Assembly: GCF_002930645.1 (NCBI RefSeq)
Contig: NZ_PSNW01000005.1
Span: 248,001 to 312,000 of the forward strand
Reading direction: 5' to 3'
DNA: 64,000 nucleotides
DNA from: Solimonas fluminis
GTDB lineage: Bacteria > Pseudomonadota > Gammaproteobacteria > Nevskiales > Nevskiaceae
The notes under the pieces are model-generated. The model had not been told where the DNA came from. It saw only the letters and a program-made list of their open reading frames with translations, and made no database searches. How positions within the stretch are numbered: position 1 is the stretch's first letter; every line of letters begins with the position of its first letter. Below, in pieces: positions 36,013-45,058 of the stretch. Both the position numbers and the translations under genes were made by a program.

Positions 36013-37227
36013 TCAAGAGGAGGGTTCCTCGTACTTCCGAAACGCGCGCCAAAGTGCAACGTCATACGCGATCTTGAGCAGGCCGCAGGCCACTAGCGGC
36101 AGCGCCAGCCAGCCAGCGGCGAATAGGGCGCCGCCGATGGCGGGGCTCGCTGCGGCGGCGAGGCTCCTGGGAACGGCGGTGAAGCTCGCCGCCGCGGCGC
36201 GCTCGGCCGGCGTCACCACCGCCATGACGAAGGCCGATCGCGTCGGCACGTCCATCTGCGACAGGGCGCTGCGCAGGAACAGCAGCGCGAGCGCCACCGG
36301 CAGGCTGTCGGCGAAGGCGGCGAGGACCAGACAGACGCTCGACGGGATGTGGGTGAACACCATCGTGTTGATCAGGCCAATATGGCGCGCTACCCAGGGG
36401 GCGGCGAGCTGGGAGCCGGCCGACAGCAGCCCGGCCCAGAAAAAGAACTGGCCGGCAGCGGCGAGCGAGAGGTCGAAACGCTCGAACAGCCAGAGCGCGA
36501 GCAAGGTATTGACGATCAACCCGCCAGCGAAGGCATCGACCGAGAACAGCGCCGCCAGTTTGATCACGATGCCGCGCGAAGGCCCCAGCGGTTCGGGCGA
36601 CGCTGCCTGCTCGTGCATACGGTGGTCCGGCAAGGCGCGATACAGGACGAAGATCAAGACGCCGGTCAGCCCGTAGGCGACGAACATCAGGCGCAACGCG
36701 TCGAGCTGGGCCAGGCCGGCATCCGTCAGCACTTGCGGGATGGCCGTCGCCAGCGAACCGGTCGCGGCACACAAGGCGCCGACGAAGGTGTAGCGCGCGA
36801 ACAGGAAAGTGCGCGCCTCGCCGTGCGCCGATTCGGCCAGCCGCGCATGCTCCAGCGGCAGGAATACGCTGACGTCGCCGGAGCTGGGGTTCATCGTACC
36901 GACGAAGGCGACGATCAGCAGCGGCCAGAAGGCGCCGATGCCGCCCAGGCCGGCCAGCAGAAGACCGGTGGCGGCCATCAGCCAGGCGGCGGCGAGGAGT
37001 AGCCGGCGCTGCGGGAAGCGATGTCCCCACTGCCCGACCGCCACGGTCGCCAGCGCCGATCCGAGCAGGGTGGCGGTGCTGATCAAGCCGACTTCCCACT
37101 TGCCGAGCCCGAGCGTGAGCAGGTAAACCGGTAGCAGAATGGCGACAAAGCCGTCGGTGAAGGCTCGCAGTGCCCGGCCGATCAGCAGCAGACGTGCATC
37201 GGGCGCGGCTCCGGCGGGCAGCAGCAT
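36013..37227 (-). CDS. MFS transporter at the end of the chromate-resistance operon
   Basis: A 404-residue protein with about 12 membrane spans and the MFS inter-helix signature (GQWGHRFPQRR near the N-terminal half). ATG 37227 overlaps the upstream ChrB-like gene stop (ATGA), which fixes the start and shows co-translation. Similar MFS genes follow chromate-resistance genes in other bacteria; whether this one exports chromate, a Cr(III) product or something else is unknown. Confidence 0.82.
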   Translation of the reverse strand: MLLPAGAAPDARLLLIGRALRAFTDGFVAILLPVYLLTLGLGKWEVGLISTATLLGSALATVAVGQWGHRFPQRRLLLAAAWLMAATGLLLAGLGGIGAFWPLLIVAFVGTMNPSSGDVSVFLPLEHARLAESAHGEARTFLFARYTFVGALCAATGSLATAIPQVLTDAGLAQLDALRLMFVAYGLTGVLIFVLYRALPDHRMHEQAASPEPLGPSRGIVIKLAALFSVDAFAGGLIVNTLLALWLFERFDLSLAAAGQFFFWAGLLSAGSQLAAPWVARHIGLINTMVFTHIPSSVCLVLAAFADSLPVALALLFLRSALSQMDVPTRSAFVMAVVTPAERAAAASFTAVPRSLAAAASPAIGGALFAAGWLALPLVACGLLKIAYDVALWRAFRKYEEPSS

Positions 37228-37682
37228 CACTTCAAGCCAAGCAGGCGGGCAACCTTCTTCAGTGGCGTGTCGGCGCACCAGGCGTAGAGCGCGTCGTACA
37301 TCACCATGCCGTGCCGGAGCATCTCGTGGTCGTCGGCGAAGTTGAGCGACAGCCCTTTCGAGATGGCGAGCAGGCCGGCCGCTTCCTTCGCCAGTTGCGG
37401 CTGGGCGCAGTCGGCGGCGCGTACGATCAGCGCCAGCGTGTTCAAGGCCGGGTCGTCGAGTTTGTACTGCGCGATGAAGGCATCGAAGCTGCAGCGGTCG
37501 CCATGGTGGCCGAGCTCGACATTCGGCACGTCATAGGGAATCGCGCCGGTGTCGGCGGCGACCTTCAGGACCTCGCCCGAAGGCACGTAGAGGAACTCCG
37601 GGTTCTCGTCGATGAAGCGGGCGATCAACCAGGGGCAGGCGATGCGGTCGATTTTCGGGCGTTCACGGGTGATCCATTGCAT
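37227..37682 (-). CDS. ChrB C-terminal-domain-like chromate resistance protein
   Basis: A 151-residue protein equal to the C-terminal half of ChrB: it opens with a DRIACPWLIARFID stretch, parallel to VDRLASAWLIRRFID in full-length ChrB (40,619-41,563), and shares the later SFD.F...L pattern. AGGAGA lies just upstream. It is a stand-alone second copy of the domain in one operon; it may be an enzymatic or sensing part without the DNA-binding half. Confidence 0.8.
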   Translation of the reverse strand: MQWITRERPKIDRIACPWLIARFIDENPEFLYVPSGEVLKVAADTGAIPYDVPNVELGHHGDRCSFDAFIAQYKLDDPALNTLALIVRAADCAQPQLAKEAAGLLAISKGLSLNFADDHEMLRHGMVMYDALYAWCADTPLKKVARLLGLK

Positions 37683-37780
37683 GATGATCTCCTGTTGCCG
37701 TTTCGGAACATGTCGCGGTTCTTCGACCTTGAGGTCATAAAGGGGGGCGTCTCAGAAAACGGAAAAGGCACTACGAGGCG

Positions 37781-38683
37781 TCATTTCACGGCTTTCTGCG
37801 CGTCCAAAGTCCTTTTCAACGACTGCGCCAGCGCCGCTGCTTTGCCTTTGCCCCAGAAGTGCAGAAAGACGTAGCGCGGCTCCTCGTGCGTCATGTGGTT
37901 GTGGATCGCCACGATGTTGATGCCTTCTCGCCGCAGCACCTTGAGCACCGTCTGGAGTTCGTCCTCACGCATCGCGAAGTCGCCGTCCACCACGGCCTGC
38001 TCGTCGGTCCCTGCAAACGCAGCCCAGGTGTTGACGCCCATGGCATTGCCGACGGGCGTGCCATGCATCTTCGCCTCGCGCCCGAAGCTCACCTTGACCA
38101 TGCCGTCCTTCACCTGCGCCTTGGCGCCGAGGACTTCCTCGATGCGCGCCGCGGTGAGGCTGCTGGGTGTGGCAATGGTGCCGCCAAAGGCATCTGCGGG
38201 TTTGGGTTGGCTGGCGCGCACCTGCGCGACCCGGTCATACACAGCCTTGACCCCAGTGGCGAGATGACGCGCATCGCCCATCCCGCCGATGTGCATGAAG
38301 TAGACCTTGGGTCGGTCGAAGAAGAAGTGGTTATGCAGCGCCGTCACTTCCAGGCCGGCCTCAAGAGCGGCGCTCATGGCCGGATTGACCTCGTCCTCGA
38401 ACAGCACCGTGTCGCCCATCATCATCGTGCTGCCAGCCATCGGAGTGAACGCGGCCCACGAAGTCAGGCCCATGAAGGGGGGCATCGTCCAGCGATCCAC
38501 GCTGATCGTCACGTCATCGCGCGGCTTGCTGATCTTGAAGACGTTCTCGGCCTTGTTGTAGTCGCCCTTGAGTCCCGTCACGGACTCGATCGCTGCGGTA
38601 TCTACCGTCGGTCCGGCCGCAACGGCCATTTGCATGCAGACCGCTGTCGCTGCGGCGAAAAGGACTCGGGTTTTACGGGACAT
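37781..38683 (-). CDS. Periplasmic DUF1259 protein (two tandem domains)
   Basis: A 300-residue exported protein: signal peptide of about 23 residues, then two similar halves. Each has an aligned ...WAAF..., a VLFEDEV or FAMREDE segment and a HNH-containing strand (HNHFFFDRPKVYFMHIGG; HNHMTHEEPRYVFLHFWG), the DUF1259 pattern. The histidines suggest metal binding. Start 38683 follows AAGGAGG. DUF1259 genes are known in chromate and metal-resistance clusters; the function is not defined. Confidence 0.85.
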   Translation of the reverse strand: MSRKTRVLFAAATAVCMQMAVAAGPTVDTAAIESVTGLKGDYNKAENVFKISKPRDDVTISVDRWTMPPFMGLTSWAAFTPMAGSTMMMGDTVLFEDEVNPAMSAALEAGLEVTALHNHFFFDRPKVYFMHIGGMGDARHLATGVKAVYDRVAQVRASQPKPADAFGGTIATPSSLTAARIEEVLGAKAQVKDGMVKVSFGREAKMHGTPVGNAMGVNTWAAFAGTDEQAVVDGDFAMREDELQTVLKVLRREGINIVAIHNHMTHEEPRYVFLHFWGKGKAAALAQSLKRTLDAQKAVK

Positions 38684-38736
38684 GCTGCCTCCTTGATTGG
38701 ATCTCACGGTTTCGGGTTTGATGGCGCGGTCCATGT

Positions 38737-39330
38737 TCAGGCGCCAAGCCGGGTGAAAGCCGCCTCGGCGACGGTCCAGGACAGGTTCTGCATGAAGGCG
38801 TCCACATAGGCTGCGGACTTGGCGCCGAAGTCCATGTGGTAGCTGTGCTCGTACATGTCGAGGGCGACGAGCGGCGTGGCCCCGGCCAGGTTGTGGGCGT
38901 GGTCGGCGGCCCAGGTGTTCACGAGACGCTCGCGGCGCGGGCTCCATACCAGCAGGGTCCAGCCGGAGCCGCCGCCCTGGGCCTTGCCCATGGCCGTGAA
39001 TTCGGTGCGCCAGGCATCCGCGGAGCCGAAGTCCCGCTCGATGGCCGCCTTCAGCGCGCCGTCGGGGTCGCCCCCCGTGCCGCCGAGGGAATCGAAGTAC
39101 ACCTCGTGCAGGATCATGGAACCGCTGGCGATCATCTCCTCGCGCTTGAGGCCGTTGATCTCGAACACCGGCGCCGCTCCCCAGTTCAATTGCGCCAGCT
39201 GTTGCTCGATGGCGTTGAGACGCTTGACCGCGCCGCCGTAGTTGTTCTCCCAGTGGCTGACGATGAGCTTCTCGGACAGGCCGGTGAGCTTGGCTGGATC
39301 GCACGAAAGGGGCTTCAGTTCGTAAGGCAT
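38737..39330 (-). CDS. chrC: Fe/Mn superoxide dismutase of the chromate operon (ChrC)
   Basis: A 197-residue superoxide dismutase. The metal ligands can be placed at His26 (VSHWENN), His75 (LHEVYF), Asp158 (ALDMYEHSY) and His162. The region around His26 lacks the common HH-x-x-Y pattern of housekeeping enzymes, matching the chrC branch found between chrA and other chr genes. It removes superoxide made while Cr(VI) is reduced in the cell. GAGGAAG precedes the ATG. Confidence 0.88.
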   Translation of the reverse strand: MPYELKPLSCDPAKLTGLSEKLIVSHWENNYGGAVKRLNAIEQQLAQLNWGAAPVFEINGLKREEMIASGSMILHEVYFDSLGGTGGDPDGALKAAIERDFGSADAWRTEFTAMGKAQGGGSGWTLLVWSPRRERLVNTWAADHAHNLAGATPLVALDMYEHSYHMDFGAKSAAYVDAFMQNLSWTVAEAAFTRLGA

Positions 39331-39389
39331 CTTGGCTTCCTCAGCAAGGTGGATCGGAAACGGCGCGACGAAGGCTGACTCGATCAGGT

Positions 39390-40622
39390 TCAGCCTTGGT
39401 TCGGAAACACCAGCCAGCCCGCCAATCCCGCCGCGAGGATCACGACGACGACGTTGAGCTTGTTCTTCCAGGCATAAAGGAACGCCAAGCCTGCGGCGAA
39501 GATCGACATGCCCATCGCCAGCGATGGGACACGTTCAGCCGTGACCTGCGCCAAGTCGAGGGTAGTTGCGCCGATCAGGCCGACTACGCCGGCCGCGACG
39601 CCGTCCAGGAACGCGTGCAGCCGTTTGTTCTCCACGACAGCCTCCAGCCGGTCGTAGAAAATCAACGAGAACGCAAAGGCCGGAAGAAAGACACCCACCG
39701 TCATGGCCACCGCCCCGATCGGCCCCCCTGCCACATAGCCGACGAACGTGGCGAAGATGATGAGGGGTGCCGGCAGCACACCGGACAGCGCTAGGCCGTC
39801 CAGGAACTGCCCATCCGTCATCCATCCGCGCCCGACGGCGTCATTGCGAACGAACGGGATCGCCGTGTAGGCACCACCGAAGGTGAGCAAGCCGGCCTTC
39901 AGGCCCGAGGCGAAGATGAGCAGCACCGAGGCTTGGCCCTGAACGACCGTTTCCACCAGCTTCGCCGCCGGCGCATCCCACCAAGCCACGGCGGCAGCCA
40001 GCGCCACCGCGCCCAGTGTCACCAAGAGCGCCAAGGCCCGATGCTTCAGCACGAGCAGCGCGTACACCAGGCCGCTCGCCGGCAGGGTGATCCAGAAGTC
40101 GACACGAGCCATGGCGGCCAGCGCGCAAACGATGGCAATGGCCCACAACCAGCGATCGAGCAGGATGTGCTCGCCGATACGGTGCACGGCGCGCACAATC
40201 AGGGCGATCACGGCCGCCTGGATGCCAAGGAACGCCGCGCCCAGCGAGGTGCCAACGAATTCGATCTGGAAGTACAGCCAGGACAGCGCGAACATCAGCA
40301 AGAACCCGGGAAGCATGAACCCGAGTCCCGCCAGTACGCCCCCCAGCCGCCCCTTCGCCCGGATGCCCAAATGAACGCATATTTCGTGCGCTTCGGGTCC
40401 GGGCAGCACCTGCATCACCGCAAGCAGCTTGTTGAAGCGTCTGCTGGAGATCCAGCGTTCCTCGTCCACGAGCTCGCGGCGCAACATGCCGATCTGAGCC
40501 ACAGGCCCGCCCCATGCGAGCAAGCCGAACTTGAGGAAGCGCGCGAAGAGCTGCAGGTAGCTCATCGCTGGAGGGACCGCTTCAGTCGTGGCAGCGGTCT
40601 GAGGACTGGTCGGGGCGTTCAC
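39390..40622 (-). CDS. chrA: Chromate efflux transporter ChrA
   Basis: A 410-residue protein with two homologous CHR halves, each beginning with a FLKFGLLAWGG or GLKAGLLTFGG motif and followed by PGP/PAPL segments; about ten membrane spans. It exports chromate using the membrane potential. The start is GTG at 40622, sharing GTGA with the chrB stop, so translation is coupled. Confidence 0.93.
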   Translation of the reverse strand: MNAPTSPQTAATTEAVPPAMSYLQLFARFLKFGLLAWGGPVAQIGMLRRELVDEERWISSRRFNKLLAVMQVLPGPEAHEICVHLGIRAKGRLGGVLAGLGFMLPGFLLMFALSWLYFQIEFVGTSLGAAFLGIQAAVIALIVRAVHRIGEHILLDRWLWAIAIVCALAAMARVDFWITLPASGLVYALLVLKHRALALLVTLGAVALAAAVAWWDAPAAKLVETVVQGQASVLLIFASGLKAGLLTFGGAYTAIPFVRNDAVGRGWMTDGQFLDGLALSGVLPAPLIIFATFVGYVAGGPIGAVAMTVGVFLPAFAFSLIFYDRLEAVVENKRLHAFLDGVAAGVVGLIGATTLDLAQVTAERVPSLAMGMSIFAAGLAFLYAWKNKLNVVVVILAAGLAGWLVFPNQG

Positions 40623-41563
40623 GTTGTTTTTTCCTCGTAACTCTTCAATAGCCAGTCAAAGACTTCGCATGCGCGGGCAAGCAGCGCGTCGTCGTCGGGT
40701 TCGGATGCCCGCAGGCCGGCGAGCAGCGATTCGATGCCCAGCGCTTCCGCGACCGGGAGTCCCCCAACATCCAGGCAATGCACGAGTTCGCCCAGACGTA
40801 CCAGTGCAGGGGCGGAATCAAGTCCGAAACTTGCCAGCAGCGTCTCGAAGGTGACCTTGGTGCCTACGTGGCTGAAGGCCGCGCCGTCGAAATCGAAGCC
40901 GAGCCAGCCATTGCGGCAGTCGGCGGGACTCGCCAGCCAGACGATGCGAGCGCTTGGGTCGATGAACCGCCGGATCAGCCAGGCCGAAGCGAGTCGGTCC
41001 ACCCATGGTCGCGCCCGCGTGGCCCAGGTCCGGCCCTGATAGTCGGCGCGGTCCAGCCGCGGAACATCCGCTTGCCGGGCGGTCGGCTCGTCGGGAGACA
41101 TGCGGCGGGTGATCGCGTCGCGCAGGTCGTCCAGTAGGCTCAGGGTCTGCCGCTGCGCCTCACCGGGAAAGAAATCGATGCGCACCACCTGCTCGAAGCG
41201 GCGCACGAGCGGCTGGAGCTTGCGCGCGGCGGCAGCGCCATCCAGGGATGCCAAGCTCCGCCCGAGTTCCTTGATCTCCTCGGCGATGCCGGCGTACTCC
41301 TCGCCCCGGTCGAACAGGGCGCGCAGCGCGCCCTCCTGGGCTTCCTCACACCCCGAGAGTCGATAGACCTCGCCGCTGCCCCCGACTTCCACCGCCTGCG
41401 CCGCCACTTCGTCCAGCGCCGCCGCACTGTCGGCCGAGTCAGGCAGCAGGTAGACCCCATCGCGCAGCGTCGCGCAGCCCAGCGCCTTGACGGAGCGCCA
41501 GACGCGCATGCGGCCGGTCGATGCCTTGGTGGGCAGGCTGACGAATAGGGCAATAAAGCTCAA
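40619..41563 (-). CDS. chrB: Chromate-sensing regulator ChrB
   Basis: A 314-residue protein, first gene of the operon. The N-terminal half (SLPTKASTGRMRVWRSVKALG) is the DNA-binding region of ChrB; the C-terminal half is the conserved ChrB domain (RPWVDRLASAWLIRRFID). The start is TTG at 41563: AAGGAG lies 7 bases upstream and there is no ATG in a suitable place. ChrB represses or activates chrA in response to chromate, and weak TTG initiation may help keep its level low. Confidence 0.9.
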   Translation of the reverse strand: MSFIALFVSLPTKASTGRMRVWRSVKALGCATLRDGVYLLPDSADSAAALDEVAAQAVEVGGSGEVYRLSGCEEAQEGALRALFDRGEEYAGIAEEIKELGRSLASLDGAAAARKLQPLVRRFEQVVRIDFFPGEAQRQTLSLLDDLRDAITRRMSPDEPTARQADVPRLDRADYQGRTWATRARPWVDRLASAWLIRRFIDPSARIVWLASPADCRNGWLGFDFDGAAFSHVGTKVTFETLLASFGLDSAPALVRLGELVHCLDVGGLPVAEALGIESLLAGLRASEPDDDALLARACEVFDWLLKSYEEKTT

Positions 41564-41604
41564 GCACGGGCTCCTTGGTCAGCAAGCAGTGATGAATGTA
41601 ATAG

Positions 41605-41634
41605 ATTCTACATCGCGTTATAATTAAAACTCAA
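41605..41634 (-). promoter_or_regulatory. Probable chrB promoter
   Basis: Reading the minus strand, TTGAGT (41629-41634) and TAGAAT (41605-41610) are separated by 18 bases, a near-consensus sigma-70 pair 42 bases before the TTG start of chrB. The spacer and flanks are AT-rich, in contrast to the surroundings. The ChrB binding site should lie here. Confidence 0.6.
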
Positions 41635-41891
41635 TTGAAGCTGAAGCGTCAATTCAAGGCATCGAATGCAAACGCTCCCAGCCGTCGATGCCGATTCGCT
41701 TGCATCGCGTTTCTTGGGTTCGCGGGCACCTCAGAGCCACGCACCTGACCTCCGCCTCCGACAGGGGGCAAACACAACGCCCACAGCGGCGTAGCGCATG
41801 AAACCGGCAGGGGCCGAATGCGGTTTCCTTGTCGCGTCAGATCGGCACTTGAAGTCGACTGTGACCTTGATCGACTCCAAGGACGCCCGAT
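41635..41891 (+). other. Spacer between the chromate operon and PFL_4709, with a long inverted repeat
   Basis: No gene is seen. At 41848-41858 and 41871-41881 the arms CTTGAAGTCGA and TCGACTCCAAG form an inverted repeat (10 of 11 positions pair, 12-base loop) ending 10 bases before the PFL_4709 start. It resembles a regulator operator, possibly of MerR type, and could control the third transfer block. Confidence 0.45.
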
Positions 41892-42335
41892 ATGCCGCCC
41901 CCCTTCTTCAAGGCTTCGCCCCGGCTGCCGACCATCCGCATTGCCCCCGGACTGTGGGTAGTGCTGTTCATGTTCACCCAGGCTGCGGCCGCCGATGTGC
42001 TCGTCGTCACCGACAGCCGTCATCCGGTGCAGGCCCCGGCCGGCGTGCGGGTCATCGAGCTGGACCAGGCCACGCGCATCGAGGTCGAACTCGCCGCGCA
42101 CCTGCCGGCCGACCCGCAACAGGCTGCAGCCCTGGTGCGGCAGCGGTTGCATGACGGCGGCGAGGCCCTTCAACGCCGCATCGGCCACGCCTACCAAGGT
42201 GTCGCGGATGCCTGGGGACTGGGCATCGCCAAGATTCCCGCCGTGGTGGTCGATCGACGCTACGTGGTCTACGGCGAGCCCGACGTGTCCCGCGCCGTCG
42301 CGCGCATCAACGCCTACCGGAGCACGCATCCATGA
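41892..42335 (+). CDS. ICE protein PFL_4709 family (TIGR03757)
   Basis: A 147-residue exported protein: signal peptide to AAAAD, then a thioredoxin-like small domain with VLVVTDSRHPV and GIAKIPAVVVDRRYVVYG. TraW/TrbC-like proteins of F-type systems have a similar layout. It starts the third transfer block and overlaps the next gene (ATGA). No ribosome site stands out upstream of ATG 41892. Confidence 0.87.
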   Translation: MPPPFFKASPRLPTIRIAPGLWVVLFMFTQAAAADVLVVTDSRHPVQAPAGVRVIELDQATRIEVELAAHLPADPQQAAALVRQRLHDGGEALQRRIGHAYQGVADAWGLGIAKIPAVVVDRRYVVYGEPDVSRAVARINAYRSTHP

Positions 42336-43276
42336 GCCTCCTGCTGGCGTCCCGGCGTCTGCGCGCCACCGCCGCCTCGCTGCTGCTGGGCGCGGCCACA
42401 TCGACGTTCGCCCTGGACACCGCCACCATCGTCTCGTCTGCGCTGTCCCCCGACTGCCTGGAGTACCGCGTCGCAGGTATTTGCTACTGGCTGTACTGCA
42501 CGCCCTTCGGCTGCTCGGTTCGCACCTCCGTCAAGGTGCGCCACTACGTCCCCGATGCGGTGGTGTCGAGCTACTCGAACACCGGCGAAAACCCGTGGCT
42601 GGAAGTCAGGGCGATGAGCATGCCCAACCCGACCGCGAAGGCTGGCGGTGACGGCACGACCAATCACGACAACGAGAACAACCTCGCCAAGTTCAAGAAC
42701 GCCGATGTCATCGGCCATCCGGCCGGGACGGTGTTCAGCCAGTTCGCCAGCGCCTCCGGCTACACCTGCGAAGGCGCTGGCACGGCCTTCATGCCGTATC
42801 TGCTGAGCACGCTCGACACGATGGCCTGGCGCTACAACATCCCGGAAGCGTTCTACCCCGAAGCGCTCATCCCCGGCCGGCGCGAAATCGGTACGCGCAC
42901 CGGCCTGAACCTCTGGGGCAACGTGTATCCCCGCGGTGGCTTCCTGCACCAGACCGACGACCACAAGAGCGGCGCCGTGGTCGCGCAGCGCGCGGGCGAC
43001 ATCGTGACGCGCCGCAACCAGATTCACGTGTACCAGCCTCTGCTGGCCAACGCCCGCGACGGCTACTGGCCGGCCGGCGCGCTGATGGAGACCGGCGCCT
43101 CGACGGGCAAGTGGCAGGAGCTGACGCCCACGCTCTCGAACAGTTGCGTGGTCTTCCCGCACAGCCGCACCCGCGTGCAGGCCCAGCAGGGCGACTACGC
43201 CTGGGCCTTGTGGCGGCCGTACTCCTGCTGCCGGCGCCGTGGCCAGGTCTTCCTCGGCAGCGTCGATTTCATGTGA
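42332..43276 (+). CDS. ICE protein PFL_4710 family (TIGR03756), TraU-like
   Basis: A 314-residue exported, cysteine-containing protein. The mature N-terminus carries CLEYRVAGICYWLYCTPFGC, a cysteine cluster typical of TraU-like proteins, and the C-terminus has WALWRPYSCCRRRG. These disulfide-rich proteins explain the Dsb-like gene at 34,424. Expected role: mating-pair formation or stabilisation in the periplasm. Confidence 0.88.
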   Translation: MSLLLASRRLRATAASLLLGAATSTFALDTATIVSSALSPDCLEYRVAGICYWLYCTPFGCSVRTSVKVRHYVPDAVVSSYSNTGENPWLEVRAMSMPNPTAKAGGDGTTNHDNENNLAKFKNADVIGHPAGTVFSQFASASGYTCEGAGTAFMPYLLSTLDTMAWRYNIPEAFYPEALIPGRREIGTRTGLNLWGNVYPRGGFLHQTDDHKSGAVVAQRAGDIVTRRNQIHVYQPLLANARDGYWPAGALMETGASTGKWQELTPTLSNSCVVFPHSRTRVQAQQGDYAWALWRPYSCCRRRGQVFLGSVDFM

Positions 43277-43286
43277 GGAACCCACG

Positions 43287-44693
43287 ATGAACGCCTCCCT
43301 CCCTGACTTTCTGCGCCGCGCGAAATCGCCCTTGCGGGCCACGCTGCTCGTGGCGGCCATCACGCTGGTCGTCGGCGTCGCCTGGGCGCAGACCCGCATC
43401 GACCCCAATGGCGTGAACGTCAGCGGCAGCGTGATCGGCGACGACGTGCTCTACAGCATCGGCGGCGGCCGGGCCGTGTCGATGGGTGGTGCCGGCAACA
43501 TGCAGAGCATCGGCGTCGGCGTCGGCTGGAACAGCAACCTGATCTGCGGCGACATGAGCATCACCACGACGCTGCAGAACCAGCTCAACGGCATCACCAA
43601 CGGCTTCCAGACGATCATGAGCAACGTGATCCAGAACGCCACTGCCGCGGTGGCGTCACTCCCGGCGCTCATCATCCAGCGCGCCGACCCGGGCCTGTAC
43701 AACCTGCTCACCAACGGCATCCTCCAGGCGCGCCTGGACTTCGACCGCTCGAAGATGACCTGCCGTGCCATCGCCAATCGCATGGCGGACATGGCCGGCG
43801 GCCAGGCCGGCTGGGACCAGCTCGCCGAAGGGATGGCGCTGCGGGATGCGGTCAGCAGCACCGATGCCGTCTCCGCTATCGAGCAGGCCGAGTCCAACAA
43901 AGGGAACAACGGCGTGCCCTGGGTCGGCGGCGGCAACGCGGGCGGCTCTGGTCAGAGTTCGATCAAGGTGGTCGGCGACGTGACGCGCGCGGGCTACAAC
44001 CTGCTCAACGGGCGCAGCGCCACCGATACCTCGTCGATCGCGCGCAGCGCCTGCGGCAACCGCCTGACCTGCCAGACCTGGTCGTCGCCTGGCGCGGCCG
44101 CGGCCTTTGCGAACCGCGTGCTGGGCGAACGCGAGCAACGCACCTGCGAAAACTGCACGAAGACCCAGACCACGCCTGGCGTCGGGCTCACGCCAGTGAT
44201 CCAGGAAGAGTACGAGACCAAGCTGCAGGTGTTGCAGGAACTGGTGACGGGCGCCCGGCCGACGACACTGGCCAATCTCGACGCGGCCGGCAGCAGCTCG
44301 CTGCCGATCACCCGCGGCGTGATCGAGGCCCTGCGTGACGAGCCCGACCAGGACGTGCTGGGCCGGCGCCTCGCGTCCGAGGCTGCGCTGTCCAGCGTGC
44401 TGGAGAAGGCCCTGCTGCTGCAACGCACGTTGCTGACCGGCAAGAAGGAGCCGAACGTCGCCGCCAACGAGCTCGCCGTGCAGGCGGTGGACCAGGAGAA
44501 CAGCGCGCTGGAGCAGGAGATCAACAACCTCAAGACCGAGCTGGAGCTGCGCCGCACGCTGGCCGGCAACTCGGCGATGGCGATCATCCAGCGCCACAGT
44601 ACCCGCGCTGCCGGCTCGCGCGGCGTCTTCGAGGGCGACACCACGCGCGACCGTCTGCGGGAAGTCCAGAAGCCGCGGAGCGGTACGCCATGA
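43287..44693 (+). CDS. ICE protein PFL_4711 family (TIGR03755), TraH-like
   Basis: A 468-residue exported protein. Start 43287 follows GAGGAA and begins a signal peptide ending GVAWAQ. The mature protein has a Gly-rich N-terminus, helical repeats and a C-terminal coiled coil (about residues 390-440), the usual layout of this family and of F-type TraH. The stop overlaps the next gene by ATGA. Confidence 0.87.
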   Translation: MNASLPDFLRRAKSPLRATLLVAAITLVVGVAWAQTRIDPNGVNVSGSVIGDDVLYSIGGGRAVSMGGAGNMQSIGVGVGWNSNLICGDMSITTTLQNQLNGITNGFQTIMSNVIQNATAAVASLPALIIQRADPGLYNLLTNGILQARLDFDRSKMTCRAIANRMADMAGGQAGWDQLAEGMALRDAVSSTDAVSAIEQAESNKGNNGVPWVGGGNAGGSGQSSIKVVGDVTRAGYNLLNGRSATDTSSIARSACGNRLTCQTWSSPGAAAAFANRVLGEREQRTCENCTKTQTTPGVGLTPVIQEEYETKLQVLQELVTGARPTTLANLDAAGSSSLPITRGVIEALRDEPDQDVLGRRLASEAALSSVLEKALLLQRTLLTGKKEPNVAANELAVQAVDQENSALEQEINNLKTELELRRTLAGNSAMAIIQRHSTRAAGSRGVFEGDTTRDRLREVQKPRSGTP

Positions 44694-45043
44694 GCCGGCT
44701 CGCCTGGCTGCGGCTGCCATGGCTGTTCAACCGCCGCGTCGGCGTGGCGCTGCTGTGGACCTTGCTGGTGGTCGCCGCCGCGGTGGCGGTGAACATCGCC
44801 GGCATCCACGTGGTCGGCGGCGTCGAGGGCTGGCAGCACTGGCTGCAGGCGCACGCCGGCCACTTCTTCGTGTGGCGTCTGTGCCTCTACGGAGCGACGG
44901 CTTACGGCTGGTGGTGGATGCGTCGGCGCCTGTTGCGGCGGGAGCCGTCCCGCGAGACGCATCAGCGCCTGCTGCGCACGGAGATCGCGGCCGTCATCGC
45001 CGTGGTCGCGCTGGAAGCCAGCCAGCTGCTGCGGCACGGCTGA
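44690..45043 (+). CDS. Small membrane protein of the transfer region
   Basis: A 117-residue protein with hydrophobic spans at about residues 18-40, 58-75 and 96-112 and a basic loop (MRRRLLRREPSRE). No family name is known to me; it occupies the standard slot between PFL_4711 and traG in this ICE class. It is coupled to the upstream gene by ATGA overlap. Confidence 0.8.
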   Translation: MSRLAWLRLPWLFNRRVGVALLWTLLVVAAAVAVNIAGIHVVGGVEGWQHWLQAHAGHFFVWRLCLYGATAYGWWWMRRRLLRREPSRETHQRLLRTEIAAVIAVVALEASQLLRHG

Positions 45044-45058
45044 GACCGGGAGGCAGGC

